DNA from: Edaphochlamys debaryana
Lineage: Eukaryota; Chlorophyta; Chlorophyceae; Chlamydomonadales
Assembly (NCBI GenBank): GCA_016858145.1
Contig: JAEHOE010000152.1
Location: 186,001 to 250,000, forward strand
Direction of reading: 5' to 3'
Length of the DNA: 64,000 nucleotides
Made by a program: the position numbers and the translations under genes. The notes under the pieces are model-generated. The model was not told where the DNA came from. It did no database searches and worked only from the letters and a program-made list of their open reading frames with translations. This document shows, in pieces, positions 48,650 through 60,394 of the stretch (position 1 is the first letter of the stretch; each line of letters starts with the position of its first letter).

Positions 48650-49566
48650 TGGTTCAGAACCTCGCAGAAGTGAGGAGTATGAGCCGGTGATTCGTAATAA
48701 CAGAAGATATGGTGCGGACCAGTGTGTATGCGGGCCTTCGCTGGTGAAGCAGGGGCACCGCGAAGCAGCTGCTCCAGACAGACCATCCCAGTTCAAAATC
48801 GCGCGCGCCCCCTCTTTGGCGCCATTTGTCCAAGCTCCTCAAGTGCGGGCTGATGGCAAACTTCGGCAGCTGGAGCTACAGTGCACGGAGCCATTTCATC
48901 TGCGGGACACGGCCTACAGGCCAAGCGTGGGCCGTCGTGGGCCAAGTCGCGGATGGCGTGCCGTGGGCGACTCCGCTCATCCCAGACTCAGCTCAGGCAT
49001 GTTCTTGCCCCGGATTATTGTCACAAACCGCACCCTACACTCTTACTCGGCATCGCCAGCTGGCTGCGGGCGCTAACTCTGTCAACGCCCTCGGGCTACG
49101 CCCCCCTGGCTCTCGCCCTCCCCACCCAGGCCCACCATTCCCAACGCGCCTCCTTGCGATTCACCCCCCTTCACTCCCTACGAGTACCGTATGTGCCCTG
49201 TGACCTCCGGCCCCTTCATGCCCTTCCCATCGGGATGGCCTCCTCCACGTGTTACTCGTGCAGCTTGAGGGGCAAGGCAATGTGCGACCGGGAGGGCAAG
49301 CAAGCGCGGGAGGGCAAGCAAGGGCAGGGGGGCATGCAAGGGCAGGGGGGTCAATGCAACGTGCTGCTAGCCGGTGCAGGATGCGATGGTTACAGCAGGA
49401 ACCGCCTCCAGAAGGGGAGGGGTTGAGCGAAAGCGCCACCTACTGGGTGTGCCACCTGCACACCGACACCCACGCAACGTGACTGACTTTCGGTCGTCAC
49501 ACCACGTTGCTAGGGCCGGGCCCGTAGAGCCCCCCTCAGTACTATTCCACTAATTCCGCTGTGCCT
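48650..49566. other. Intergenic region upstream of W3
   Basis: W3 promoter region. Contains a short imperfect repeat of GGGAGGGCAAGCAAG/GGCAGGGG type at about 49290-49350. No gene recognised. Confidence 0.5.
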
Positions 49567-49848
49567 TTAATCATCGTCAATCAAGGCCAGGACGCCTGGG
49601 GGCTCCTGCACAGTCAATCTGCCACCTGAGACTCGCAGGAAAGGGTGGTCCGCCGGTATTGTCTCCCAGCCACTTGGTGGCCTGAGCGCAGCAAAAGAGT
49701 GAAGCGCTCCCCAAAACTCAGCTGACACCAACACACGTCCACGGTTCAGCACCCCGAGGCGATTCCCATTCTCCCTTGTCGCGTATAGATGGTGCAGGAG
49801 GGTGTGCTCAACTCCGAGAGGGCTGACGCTTCGGATTTGCGGACTCAA
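49567..49848 (-). CDS. ATG-less 93-codon frame of unknown origin
   Basis: Open frame ending at TAA 49567-49569, with balanced, protein-like composition (IRSVSPLGVEHTLLHHL, RVLVSAEFWGALHSF, PFLRVSGGRLTVQEPPG, then LALIDDD-stop). A stop lies about 18 bases upstream and there is no ATG, so it would be a last exon or a gene fragment. Codons ending in A or T are common, unlike every confirmed gene here, suggesting a transferred or element-derived sequence. I do not recognise the family. Confidence 0.35.
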   Translation of the reverse strand: MSPQIRSVSPLGVEHTLLHHLYATRENGNRLGVLNRGRVLVSAEFWGALHSFAALRPPSGWETIPADHPFLRVSGGRLTVQEPPGVLALIDDD

Positions 49849-50689
49849 GGGCGATGAAGCTAACTACCGCAACAAGACGAGGCGAGGGGGAAGACTGGGG
49901 TGGTAGCGGTCAAACTGCGAGGGGTTGGAGGAAGCCAGAGGAAGGGGGCAGGAGGAGGTAGGAGGGAGGAAATGGGTGTGGCACGGTCCGCCCGGCACAG
50001 TTCGATCACGTGTCTGACCTAGCCCGCGCGCTTAGACCAGAGCGTACAGTCATTGCGCCATTGCGCATGAAGCCCAGACGAAGCCCGGGCCTGGCGACTA
50101 GTATGGGATGGCCGGCGACGGGTCGGGTCTCCCACAAACGACGTACTGTCAAATGACACACAACAACGGTGAAACCTCGGTTCCAGCAAGTTTGCATAGC
50201 TGCGTCTACATGCTGCTGCTTCGTTGCGAGGCGTTTCGAGGTGCGCGAAGCTTCCAACCTCCGCGTTCCTGCAGACAAGCCCCCCACAAACCCAGCGAAA
50301 AACGGTAGCAATCCTGTTGGTAAGCATCAACCTCTACTCGCACCAGGCGCGGAGGGGGGTCTCGGCGTAGAGTTCTGCAAACTGCGGCTGACGCCGTACG
50401 CTACGTGGAGGTGAGACGCCCACCGCCCGGTTCGGCTCCACTCCAACGCCGACGATGTCAGAGTAGTGCTAAATGACACACGGTCAACAGTTTGTTGGGA
50501 CAAACGACGCGGCCTCCCGGCTCGAAGGCCTCCCGCTAAAATTTCCGGTGTTCCGCGGCCGACGGCGCCATATCCGTTTTACGTGCTTTGTGTTGCTACT
50601 TATAACAAGCACGGTATTGCTTGCGCGGTGGCGCGAGCGGAATACACCGCCTCAAGGCCCGCACGGAATTGCGGCCAGCGTGCCACGAA
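49849..50689. other. Upstream region of DUF506-3
   Basis: No exon seen. An AT-richer patch with CTTATAAC at about 50600 lies roughly 90 bases before the DUF506-3 start codon and could be a TATA-like element. Confidence 0.4.
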
Positions 50690-52398
50690 ATGGAGGATCT
50701 TTGCCTGGCAGTCGAAGATCTGTTTGACCTTGGGGAAGAGGTGCGCAAGCGCGGACTGACTGCACAGTCAGTCTCAAGGCTGTGCCGCGGGCAAGCTCAG
50801 AAACCGTCGTTTGTCGTTTCTTTGGTGCGTTCACAGGATGACATGAGCCTCTGCTTAGAGCTGCCAACGGCTGGACTGCGCTGCTGCAGTATAGGGGCGC
50901 CCGAAGCCTCGCAAGCGGCATTGCGTGTGCCCGTCGCCCTGGCAAAGCTGGAGCTCGCGGCCAGGCATCTCAATGAGCTTTCACGCAAGGTGAATGGTTG
51001 GACATGGTCTCCGTCTCCCCCGCGGGGCCCAACCGTAAAAGGCGACGTGCTTGCCCTTCCTTGGCCTCCCTGCTCACTCGAGCACCCCCCGCGCCTCTCC
51101 CGCCCCGCTGTGCCACAGATCCACTCCGATGTGTGCCTGCTTCTCCCGAAGCTTCAAGCGGACTGCTCCTCGGTTGACCTGTCCGCACTCGCGGCACGGC
51201 TGGCTGCCTTGGGGCACAATGTCCGGCACATGGTGGCTCTGGGCGGCGGCGGCGGGGGCACCGAGTGCTTCCGGTGAGAGCCTGTGAAGCGGTCTGCAAG
51301 ACGTTTGTCCCATCTGAACATAGTACGGCTGCTGCCTGCTGTCTGTCCAATGCTCGGTCGGGACGCCGAAAGATATATCAAAACATATCCGTCGTACCGT
51401 TCCCGTACGCAGCCTTGTCGCGTCCTCGAATGGATGCAGTGCCTGACATGCCCGTCGATCGACTGCAACCCACCCACAGGTCCCTCCGCCACGAGTTCCT
51501 CGTCGTTCACGGCTCCGGCGACTACTGCGGCATGGAGTTCATCGTGGAGCCGGCGCTGCGGCAGCACTTCGCCATCCCGCACCCCTCGCCCGAGTACGCG
51601 CTGGTGCTGTCGCACCTGCCCGAGGTGTTTGTGGGCGGCAGCTGCCGCCTGGCGCCCATCGTGCAGCTCATGTGCGCGCTGATGGCGGACTCGTTCGCGC
51701 AGCAGGGCCTGGCGCTGCCGCCCTGGCGCAAGGAGCAGGCCATGCTGAGCAAGTGGATGCCGCAGCCGCACAGGCTCCGTGAGCTGGCCTTGGACGGCCC
51801 GCAGGCGCCCAGCAGCGGAGAGGCGGGAGTCGGCAGCCCCCTCAGCCGAGCGCAGTTACTGCTGGCACCTGTGCCACCCGTGTCAGCGCTCCACCGCTGC
51901 GGAGACGCAGCCGCAGCCGCTGGCCCCGGCACCCCCGCCGCCGGCATGCGGGTCCTGGGCTTCGAGCTGAGCGTGCTCACCAGCACCGACGACCTCTTCT
52001 CCTGCTGCGGCCTGGACAGCTCACCCGGCGCTCGCCTGACTGGGCTGACGGGCACGCAGTCGCTCAGCCTCACCACCTTCAGCGCCCCCGGCAGCCCCGG
52101 CTCCGACTGCGTCACGCTGCTGGACTGCGGCGCGGCCGACTGTGCGCCGCCGCTGGGCGGGCCGTCCGCTGCCAAGGGCTTAGGGGCGCCCGGCGGGGGC
52201 GGGGGCCTGCTGGCGAGCCGGCTGGCGGCGGATGTGCCGCTGCCGGCGGCTGCCATGAGCTACAGCGGCCCGCGCATTGAGAGATGCGCCCCGCTGCATC
52301 CCGCTGAGCCCATAATCCACCTGGTCCGCCGCGGCAGCGCAGCCATCGCCAGCGCCGTGCCTACGCACGCGGCAGCTGCGGCGCTTGATAGGCAGTAG
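50690..52398 (+). CDS. DUF506 family protein, copy 3
   Basis: DUF506 (PF04720) member with the same four-exon layout as copy 1: 50690-50740, 50837-50989, 51119-51273, 51480-52398; 425 residues in frame. Exon 1 (17 codons, ending DLGEE) and exon 3 (155 bases) are identical in length to copy 1. The core reads TECFRSLRHEFLVVHGSGD, MEFIVEPALRQHF, PEVFVGG and LALPPWRKEQAMLSKW. The first 300 bases of exon 4 are almost identical to copies 4 and 5, then the C-terminus diverges. Conserved C-terminal patches are LGFELSVL and PIIHLVRR. Introns lack G/C runs, unlike most neighbouring genes. No function can be assigned beyond the family. Confidence 0.92.
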
Positions 52399-55119
52399 CT
52401 TGCGGCAGTAGCTGCCGGGGTCAGATCGCTTGCGCGTATTTTGAGAACTTGTGGGATTGAGTAGTGGGGGTCAGTAACCAGGCGTCGCTTTGTCAGACAA
52501 GTTGATCGGAGAAGGACTGGCATATCACAACCTACCCGCCCTCGTCGTGGAATGCGTCTTCATGTGTGCAAGTTTGTGGGGTTCTTGCGGACAGTTTTGG
52601 CGGACTGCGGAATGTGGCCCCGCCGGGCGGCTGGCGCAGCGTTGGCTGCCAGGCCAGCCATTGCGGCGTGCGGCATGCCGATTTTGTTGTGGACTGCCGG
52701 CGCCCAATTTTGTCCGCTGCTCGACGCACCTGCTTGTGCATCCACCGGATTGATGAGGTGGAGTGAAAATGAAGTCTATTGCGAGAAACAACGGACTGGC
52801 GTCTGCTGTCTGTTACCGTCTGTGGCTTGTGTGCCTGTGTGCTCCTGCGTGTGAAGCCGCGTGTTGTCTTTCATGTGTACGGACCAATGGTTGCGTTCAG
52901 TTGCTGGAGCATGTTGCACGGACACTATCGTCCCGGCTTCTCGGAAGCCCGCGCTCACGGATTCATGCATGTGTGTTGGCCAGCAAGCCGGCGGCGGCGT
53001 CAAGGCTTTGCAACCTGTGGCTGGTGTTCAACTCGTGCGGGGACGCTAGTAGCAATCATAATGGACGGATCTGCATCTTGGCATCGTTCGGGGTCACGCT
53101 GCTTACCAGCATGTCGCATGTGCATTCGCTCTAGCGCGGGTATGTCCTGTCTACAGGCCTTGATACGCCTGCAAGCCTTATGGTGATCGAGCATATGACA
53201 TGGTAATAGCGAGCTAGGAGCTACGTCCTGGGGCATGGCATTTCGTTTCAAAAGGCTGACTGAGCTGCTGACGCACGGCCATTCCCTTTGGCTGGGTTCT
53301 CAAATAAATTCGAGTTGCGGTGAGGCCAAGACGGACGGCCCCGCGTCGAGTCTGGGGCGGCCTGACATTTTGGTGTGGCCAGGGGGTCCTTTCGCAAGGC
53401 CCAGCCTGCCCAAACACAGAACCGGCTGCTGCGATTGAGGCGGGCTGGTTGGCGACAGAGGCGTGTGTTGCGCCTTGATGGGGAGCTTCGTTTCCTTTGG
53501 GTCAACTTCATGTTGGATTCGCGCTTGTGCGTTGGGGCCAACTCAATAATAGTTATGGGCCTTTCTCGTTGTTAAGCTTCATCATACATGCGCTAACAAG
53601 GTAACGGGGCCATGAGGTCACCGGAGAGCCCCCCAGGAATGTGATCCAATACGATGATCCAGTAAAGCGATCTTACAATACCAGTAGAGCGGATACGGGT
53701 AGGTGCACGTGAGAGCGGAGTCCGAGTCAGTTGTCATGAATTACGCCAATATCCGAACAGATCCGAAGATACTATACGACAGGTCCCACAAGGGACCACA
53801 GGGAGCCTGCTATGCAGTATGTAAACATCACAAGTACGCTTGCCTACCGGGAACCGGCTCACCTTTCGAGCCCCCCTGGCCAGCATGCGGTGGGGTTGTG
53901 GCCAGGGCACACCGACCCCAGCCCATACACTTAGGATTGCGCACCCCTGGCGCTGGAACGCAGCTCCCTTGGGCTGAGGCAGGGAGATGGGGGGGGCTGA
54001 CAGGTGGCAACTGGTCATGCGGTCTACTTGCCATGCACCGCATTCGCACCGCCTCACGGGTGACCCCTCCGACCCCTCAGCCAATTCCGTGTCGGGCTCG
54101 GGAGCCGGACAACACACATGCATCGACCCTCCCTTCCCTGCCTCAGCCCGACTGAAGCCGCCCCGCCATCAACATTCACGGCGTCGCTCCGTGTCCTTCC
54201 CTGTCACCTCCCTTCATCTGTGGAGTTCACTATGGGCCAAGACCTTGGCCCACCAGCCCTCAAGCGCCCCTTGATGCGTGTAGCCTGCCGGGCGTCAGTT
54301 GGCCTCTGTCAGGGGGCTTGAGCCTGTTGGCTGTCACATGCCGTGCGGGCGGCACCCGAAAGCCCCTTTTACACTCGACTGGATGACTCCCTCCCAAAAC
54401 GTCGTTCGACTTGCCGGGATGGCGTTCAGTGTGAATTGCCCGAGCACTGGCGGTAACGGTCGACTTCTGCGGCGCGTTTGGTTGGTCATGTGGTATTTTG
54501 TCTGTTGCCGCCCAGCCGGCTGTGATTCGGGCGACATCTCGCGTTTCGTCGGTGACGGTGATGGTCCCAACCGAACCGAAGCGTCATTTCCACGTGCGCC
54601 GGCCTCGAGAGCTGCATACTGTTCGAATACCACAGTTCCTCACTATGGCCGTATAAACATGTTATGGCGGCATCAACAGCTTCGCAAGCGCTGTTCTGCG
54701 GTGGAAGTCGCGTGGTCGCCACGTCCACCGCGTGCCCCGCCGAGACGTCCATTGTTATGCATGTAAGCCATCAAGTCCAGCGCGCAGCTCTGGAACATGT
54801 TGCCTTTTCGCCTGAGTTGACGCACATGTGTACCGTCACAGGAGGCGCGCTGCGTATCGTGCATTGAGGAAAGATGCCTGAAGCTGCTGCGACTGACGAG
54901 ACCGATCAACAGCTTTGCCGAACGAGGTGGGTACGCTAGGTCGCCCTAGGGTTAGATGGGGTTTCCCCTGCCGGTCGTGGCCACGCGCTCCGCGCGCGTT
55001 CTAGGTGAGTTGCGGTGCAGAGATCTCTAGTGGTTCGCGTATATCGTTTGACCTTCCAGTCGTAGGCGCTCGCGACGAGCGGTGCCGCGTCCGCGGCCGT
55101 CGGCCTGTCGTCGGGTCAG
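52399..55119. other. Intergenic region between DUF506-3 and DUF506-4
   Basis: 2.7 kb, less GC-rich, with no confident exon. TGTAA at 53820-53824 may end DUF506-3. The first exons of DUF506-4 should be here (54.5-55.1 kb), but I could not find ones that match the paralogues in phase and sequence. Confidence 0.5.
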
Positions 55120-56402
55120 CGGGTCGCGGCGCCCACCTTCTTGCCTGTGCCCAACCGTGCTGCAGTGCTGGCCGCATCTTCATACCTGCTTGATAGCGGA
55201 GTCGACGTTGCAGCCCCAGCCCCAGCGGCGGCGCTCGCGACTGGCCTGGCGTCAATGGGCTTTCTGACGACGCTGCGGCGGTCGTTACCACCGGGCCCAA
55301 CCACGGGAGATCACCTGCGGTAAGCTAGCAGGCTGGCGGGGGAGAACTTGCACGTATTGCGGTCCGCGACTCAAAACCTAGACGTAACCACATACGTCGC
55401 TTTTGACCGACTCCCCCTGTCCGGTCCAGGCTCCTCCGCCACGAGTTCCTCGTCGTTCACGGCTCCGGCGACTACTGCGGCATGGAGTTCATCGTGGAGC
55501 CGGCGCTGCGGCAGCACTTCGCCATCCCGCACCCCTCGCCCGAGTTCGCGCTGGTGCTGTCGCACCTGCCCGAGGTGTTTGTGGGTGGCAGCTGCCGCCT
55601 GGCGCCCATCGTGCAGCTCATGTGCGCGCTGATGGCGGACTCGTTCGCGCGGCAGGGCCTGGCGCTGCCGCCCTGGCGCAAGGAGCAGGCCATGCTGAGC
55701 AAGTGGATGCCGCAGCCGCACAGGCTGCGGGACACGCCCGTGCTGCCGCCCCCCGCCCCGGGCCTCCCCGACCCCGCCTCGCCCTGGCTCCTGGATCTCC
55801 CCGAGGCCACCGCCGCTCTCTTCGCACGCGACAGCAGCGGCAGCGGCGGCAGCAGCAGCCACTGCTGTTCGGGCGAGTTCGTGGTGTCGAGGGCGGACAG
55901 CGGCACCGCCCCCAGCAGCGGCGCGCTCACGGCTGGCGGCAGCAGCGCGGCCTGCAGCCCCGACTGGGGCCACACGCACAGCCCCAGGTCCAGCCCCAGC
56001 CCCTTCTCCTCCCTGAGCAGCAGCCTCAGCAGGCCAGGGGCCGAGGCCTTCACGCCCGCCACCTCGTACCGCGGCTTCGAGCCCTCGTCGTCGCTGGCTG
56101 CCAGCGCTGAGGGCAACGCCGTGCCGGCAAGGCGCCGCGGCGGAGCCCGGGGGCTGCTGACGGCGGAGCTGCAGCGGCGGGGCTCGTGCTCGGCGGCGGG
56201 TTCTGCAGAGGCTACGGCGGGCCTCGTGAGGGCGCTGGCCCCGCAGTGGCCCGGCGGGCCGGTCATCCGTGTCGTGGTCCGCTCGGCTGCAGCCTCCGCC
56301 GCCCCCGTGCCGACCCTCGCCGCCATGGCGGCTGCCGCCGACGCAGCAACGGCGCTGGCGGCGACCGACGAGGCTGCTGCTGTGCAAGGGGCGGGACCGT
56401 GA
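55120..56402 (+). CDS. DUF506 family protein, copy 4 (5' end unresolved)
   Basis: DUF506 (PF04720) member. Two exons are clear: 55120-55319 and 55430-56402, giving 390 residues in frame. The first reads through VLAASSYLLDSGVDV to GDHLR, aligning with exon 3 of the other copies but lacking their ECF motif. The second starts LLRHEFLVVHGSGD and is nearly identical to copies 3 and 5 for the core, then shares DTPVLPPPAPGLPDPASPW and GEFVVSRADSG with copy 5 only. The C-terminus keeps YRGFEPS and PVIRVVVR. Upstream exons are missing or diverged beyond recognition, so the locus could be a working gene with a new N-terminus or a 5'-damaged copy. Confidence 0.82.
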
Positions 56403-58432
56403 GCGCAGGTAGCGGCAGGGGTTTGGGGATGAGCAAGGTGGCAAGGAGCTGCGTGGTGGAGGCGAAGCAGCCATGCGCCATCAGGCGGCAGGGCACGGCT
56501 GCTTCCTCGGGCGGCTGACCGGCCTGGGACCGGCTGTGCTTAGTTTTGCTCAGCGCCGCCGTCTGCGTGCCACGTAGGGATTCGGAGAGCTTGAGGCAAA
56601 CGCGGTGCATGGATGAGGTCGTAAATTGGAAGGGTGGCAGTTGTACGGCGGAACGCACACTGGGCACAGAAACACACTGGTGGCACGCCGGAGCAGCGTA
56701 TGCACCCGTGACGCCTCCAAGATAACACGTCGTTGCGTCGGACCTAAAGCTGAGTACGTGTCAGGAGAAGTCTGCATCACGTAGTTTAGCAGTAACCGCC
56801 CACGTTGGTAGCACTTGTACCTGGTAGTAGCATTCGACCGACCGGCGGCGGGCTTGCCCACGTCATCTGATTCTGCATCTTCTTTACCCGCAATGTCTCT
56901 TCATCATTTTGGCCTTTGGGCAGTTTGTGTTAGGGTATTCCTTGTTATTGAGTTGTCCAGCCATGGCGTGCACTCCGGGGGATATATGGCTGTTGTCCCA
57001 GGCCATGCACTGACCCAGAGGTGCTGCCCGCTTTGAGCTCGGGGCACGCAAGAGGATGCGGCATGGAAGGCGCGTCACACCGTTTTGGAGAGGAGGGTGG
57101 GATTGACATGGAGAGGCGCCGCGCCGTGAGACGCGTGCGCACAGCTCGTACTCCATGCGGGGAGCTGCGGCAGCTGAGGGTGCACAGAACAGACCGCAGA
57201 CGAGTGGTGTTAACTAGCGCGATTATGGACGCTTGGACAAAGGTGTGTCGGATAAGCAGGTGGAAAGTCAGCAGAGGCGTGGACACGACCGGGGTCTGCA
57301 GTTTGCAGCAAGACTTGGGCTGCGCCGCGTGGCTTTGGGTGGTGGGAGGGGCCGACCGGGCGCTATTGAGCGCCGGGCGAGGGGCGCCGCTTCAGGTGCC
57401 GGGGGATAGCGGGGGTGAAGGGGCGGGCCGCCTTTTGCCAAACCATGCAGTCGATCCTGATAGTCGATATCAACGACATGGGTTCGGTTGGCTGCAGTTT
57501 CGCGGGTCGGTTGCGTAGTTCGTGTTGTTCGCTTTCTGGATGTTTCTGTTGGCTGGGCGGGGCGGGGCACCTGGTACCTGCCTCAATCTTCGAGACATTG
57601 ATACGCCCTTGGCCTTGGTTGATCTTGGTCGTGCAGGGCGCCACCTTAGCGCAGCCGTTGCATGGCGGTCCGTACTTCTCCGGCGGGCGAGGTCTTGCTG
57701 CCTGGGTAGTCGAAACTGGAAGCGGCTGACCCGAGTCAGGCTGGCGGCAGTGGGCCGCATCGTCGCCCGCTTTGGGGCCCTGATACAAGTCGCAATGGAG
57801 ATACACGGGCGAGCGGACCGCAAGAAGACCATGCAGTGCCTTAACGACAATCCCAGCAATGCCAATACGCGCCTCAGCCGGCTCCGAACGTCGGAGGCAG
57901 TACCGGCATCCAGCGCATGGCCGGCACCGGCGTCCGGCCTGGGCCCGTGACCTTGTGTCCGGGCACCCAGCGGCACTGCTCCCTAGCGGCACCAGCCCTA
58001 GGGCGCATGTCCAGAGCCACCTCGACCCCCCCTGGATCCTCGCGGCAATCCTGGGCCCCTGATGTCACACGCGCCCCGCCGCCTGCGCCATCCCCGGCAG
58101 TACACCGCTACATGCGCAGATGCTTCGTCGCGGCCCCCCCTCCGCCACCGGGCCCCACTCTTCCGTGGCGAATGTGCTCTCCCGCAGCCACGCGCAGGGG
58201 GCCCGCGTGTCCTCCGGGGGAGTGGGCCTCCCCTGGGCCTGTAGTTCACACATGCCCGCTTCACCCTCCACGGGACAACACAGAGGCGTCATTATGTCAA
58301 TGGCCTCTCAACAGCACGGAAAGGTGGCCCCGTTGCGTCGCCCCGGCAGCCGCCGCGACCCTTTGCCCCGGTCTTCGGCTCGTCCTCCGTGTTTCCTCCC
58401 TCTCCTCCGCATGGAGCCCCAGGAGCGCGGGG
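56403..58432. other. Intergenic region, convergent DUF506-4 and MYND 3' ends
   Basis: No exon recognised in 2 kb and no TGTAA on either relevant strand noticed. Lower GC than the coding regions. Confidence 0.5.
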
Positions 58433-60394
58433 TCAAGAGGCGGCCGCCTTGGCCTCTGCCGCTGCTGCGCCCTCCGGCTTGGCGCCCTCCGCGGCCGCCC
58501 CCTCCGCCTTGTCCTCCGCCTTGCCCTCCGCCGCAGCCTCCGCCTTGCCCTCCGCCGCAGCCTCCGCCTTGCCCTCCGCCGCAGCCTCCGCCTTGCCCTC
58601 CGCGGTGCCCGCCTGCTGCGCCGCCGGCTGCCCGCACTGCGCCTTGTGGGCGGACCAGTGCGAGCGCTGGCAGTCCCGGGAGCAGTACCGCGCCTGAAGA
58701 GGGTGCACGCAGCGGGAGCGACAGGGTCGGGAAGGGTTCCGGCTCGGTCGTCCCTGGTCCAGATAGGCATGTGCTCCACACCGCTCCATGCCTGGGCCCC
58801 ACCTCATCACTGCCCCTCACAGCCGCAGCTGCCCGCTCCGTCACGTGCCCCCAGTCCCCAGTCCGCAGTCCCTTGTCCAACCTCTGCGGAAGCCCTGCTC
58901 TTGAAACACCTACTGACCCCTGCCGCCCGCCGCCCACCCCCCCCGGCCCGCACCTGGTGGCAGCGACCGCACTTCTGCATGCGCAGCGACGGCTCCTCGC
59001 ACGCGAAGCACACGCGCCCCTTGAGCGCGTCCGTGAACATGCCCTCCGCCGCCGCCAGCACGGCCGGCTCGCTGGCGTGCTCCTGCCCCTCCGCGGGCGG
59101 CAGCTCCTTCTCCGCGCGGTTGGTGCAGTTGAGGAAGAGCTCCAGCGCGGAGGCGCGGCGGTCTGCAGGCCGGGCGGGGGGGGGGGGGCGGGCGGGGCGG
59201 CGGCGGTCGAGGCTTGTTTGGGCTCGAAGGAGGGCGAAGGGCTGCCCCGCCGCTGGGGCTCTGAACTACACGCGAGTCCGTGCCGGCCAAGCTAGGCACG
59301 CTGCGCCGCTTAGTGGGCCCTGGAGGAACCCCGACCTCCTCCTCGCCTTGATCGCCCGCGCCTCTGCCTTTGCAGCCCCTGCCCTGCCCTCCGGCACGCA
59401 CTCTGCGTGGCCGCGAACTCGGGTGTGTCGGGCGGCAGCTCGAACTTGGAGGCCCAGTCCTCGGGGATAAGGTGGTCGGGCACCGCGGAGCGCTCAGACA
59501 CGGACCTGCGGAGGGGCGTGACGGGGCAGAGCCACGCCGGTCAGAGCCCAGCGCCCCCGCAACCGACACGACAACCCAGCTGGCCGCACATGGCGAGCTT
59601 GGCAGGGTCCAACTCTGCTGCTGGCGAGACGATTAGCTCAGGCACACCTCCCATAACCCGTCGACGAGCGGCCGTGGGCGTGTACGCTGGCCTGAGTGCC
59701 GCTCCACCAGTGCAGCCGACTTCCGCAGGACCCCTCCCACCCTGCCCCGCAAGCACCGGCCACCGCCTCCGCCCCGGGCCCCACCTCAGCTCGCAGGCCT
59801 TGCCGGCCGCCTTGCCGCCGCACGCGCAGCGCACCACCCGCGGCTGCTGCTTGGAAACGTCCCCGAACACGGTGAGCCGGGGCACGAAGCCGGGGTGGTG
59901 CCACTTGGTGGCTTGCACCCCAGCCTCCCCCGCCCCCGCCCCCGCGGCCGCCGCGGGCTGCGCGTTGAGGTGGTCCACGCTCACAAACATACAGCCCGGT
60001 CCGGGCACGGGGCCCTCCATGTCGCAGGGCGCTGCAGGGAGGAGAGGAATAGGAGTGTCATGGCGCTCGGCAGTGCAAGTAAAGGCCCTCTGCTCTGGGT
60101 CGCGGGTCGAGGGGTGGTGGCGGGGCAGAGGGGCAATACGTCCGGTACGTCCAGGCCACCCCGATTGCGCCAACCCCGCCGTATTGCTTTTCAAGCGCGC
60201 AAGCCTGACTATGAGCACGAAGGCTTGGAACTTCGTGCGTAGCGACGACAGCGTGCGGCGGCGGCATGCTCGTGCAGCGACTTAAGACTCTTCCCGTCGC
60301 GCGAAGCGGAGCAATCAGCCCTGCAGCCCTAACTCTTACCTAGACATACAAGGTCAGGGCGACTGGGGACATACCAGAACCTCTCCGAAGCCAT
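58433..60394 (-). CDS. MYND zinc-finger protein
   Basis: MYND fingers bind two zinc ions and dock proline-rich partner peptides; the role of this protein is unknown. Five exons: 60394-60340, 60031-59785, 59505-59402, 59162-58954, 58693-58433; 291 residues in frame, starting MASERFWYVPSRPDLVCL. The MYND ligands are C187, C190, C200, C203, C209, C213, H221 and C225 (VCFACEEP, KCGRCHQ, RYCSRDC, HKAQC), with the finger split by an intron after CHQ. Residues 19-186 contain VSVDHLNAQ, KWHHPGFVPRLTVFGD and a further CAC pair, but no domain I recognise. The C-terminus is an Ala/Glu/Lys tail built from AEGKAEAA repeats. No SET domain is visible, so it is not an SMYD-type methyltransferase. Confidence 0.9.
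58503..58610 (-). repeat. 24-base repeat encoding AEGKAEAA
   Basis: Three to four near-perfect 24-base units at the 3' end of the MYND gene code for AEGKAEAA on the minus strand. In frame, so copy-number change would only alter tail length. Confidence 0.85.

Noticed and set aside
54611..54640. GTTCGAATACC, a tRNA T-loop-like string
   Set aside because: No acceptor, D or anticodon stem can be built around it.
54874..54927. ATG-led short frame (MPEAAATDETDQQLCRT) as a first exon of DUF506-4
   Set aside because: Its donor phase does not match the next exon at 55120 and it does not align with the first exons of copies 1-3.
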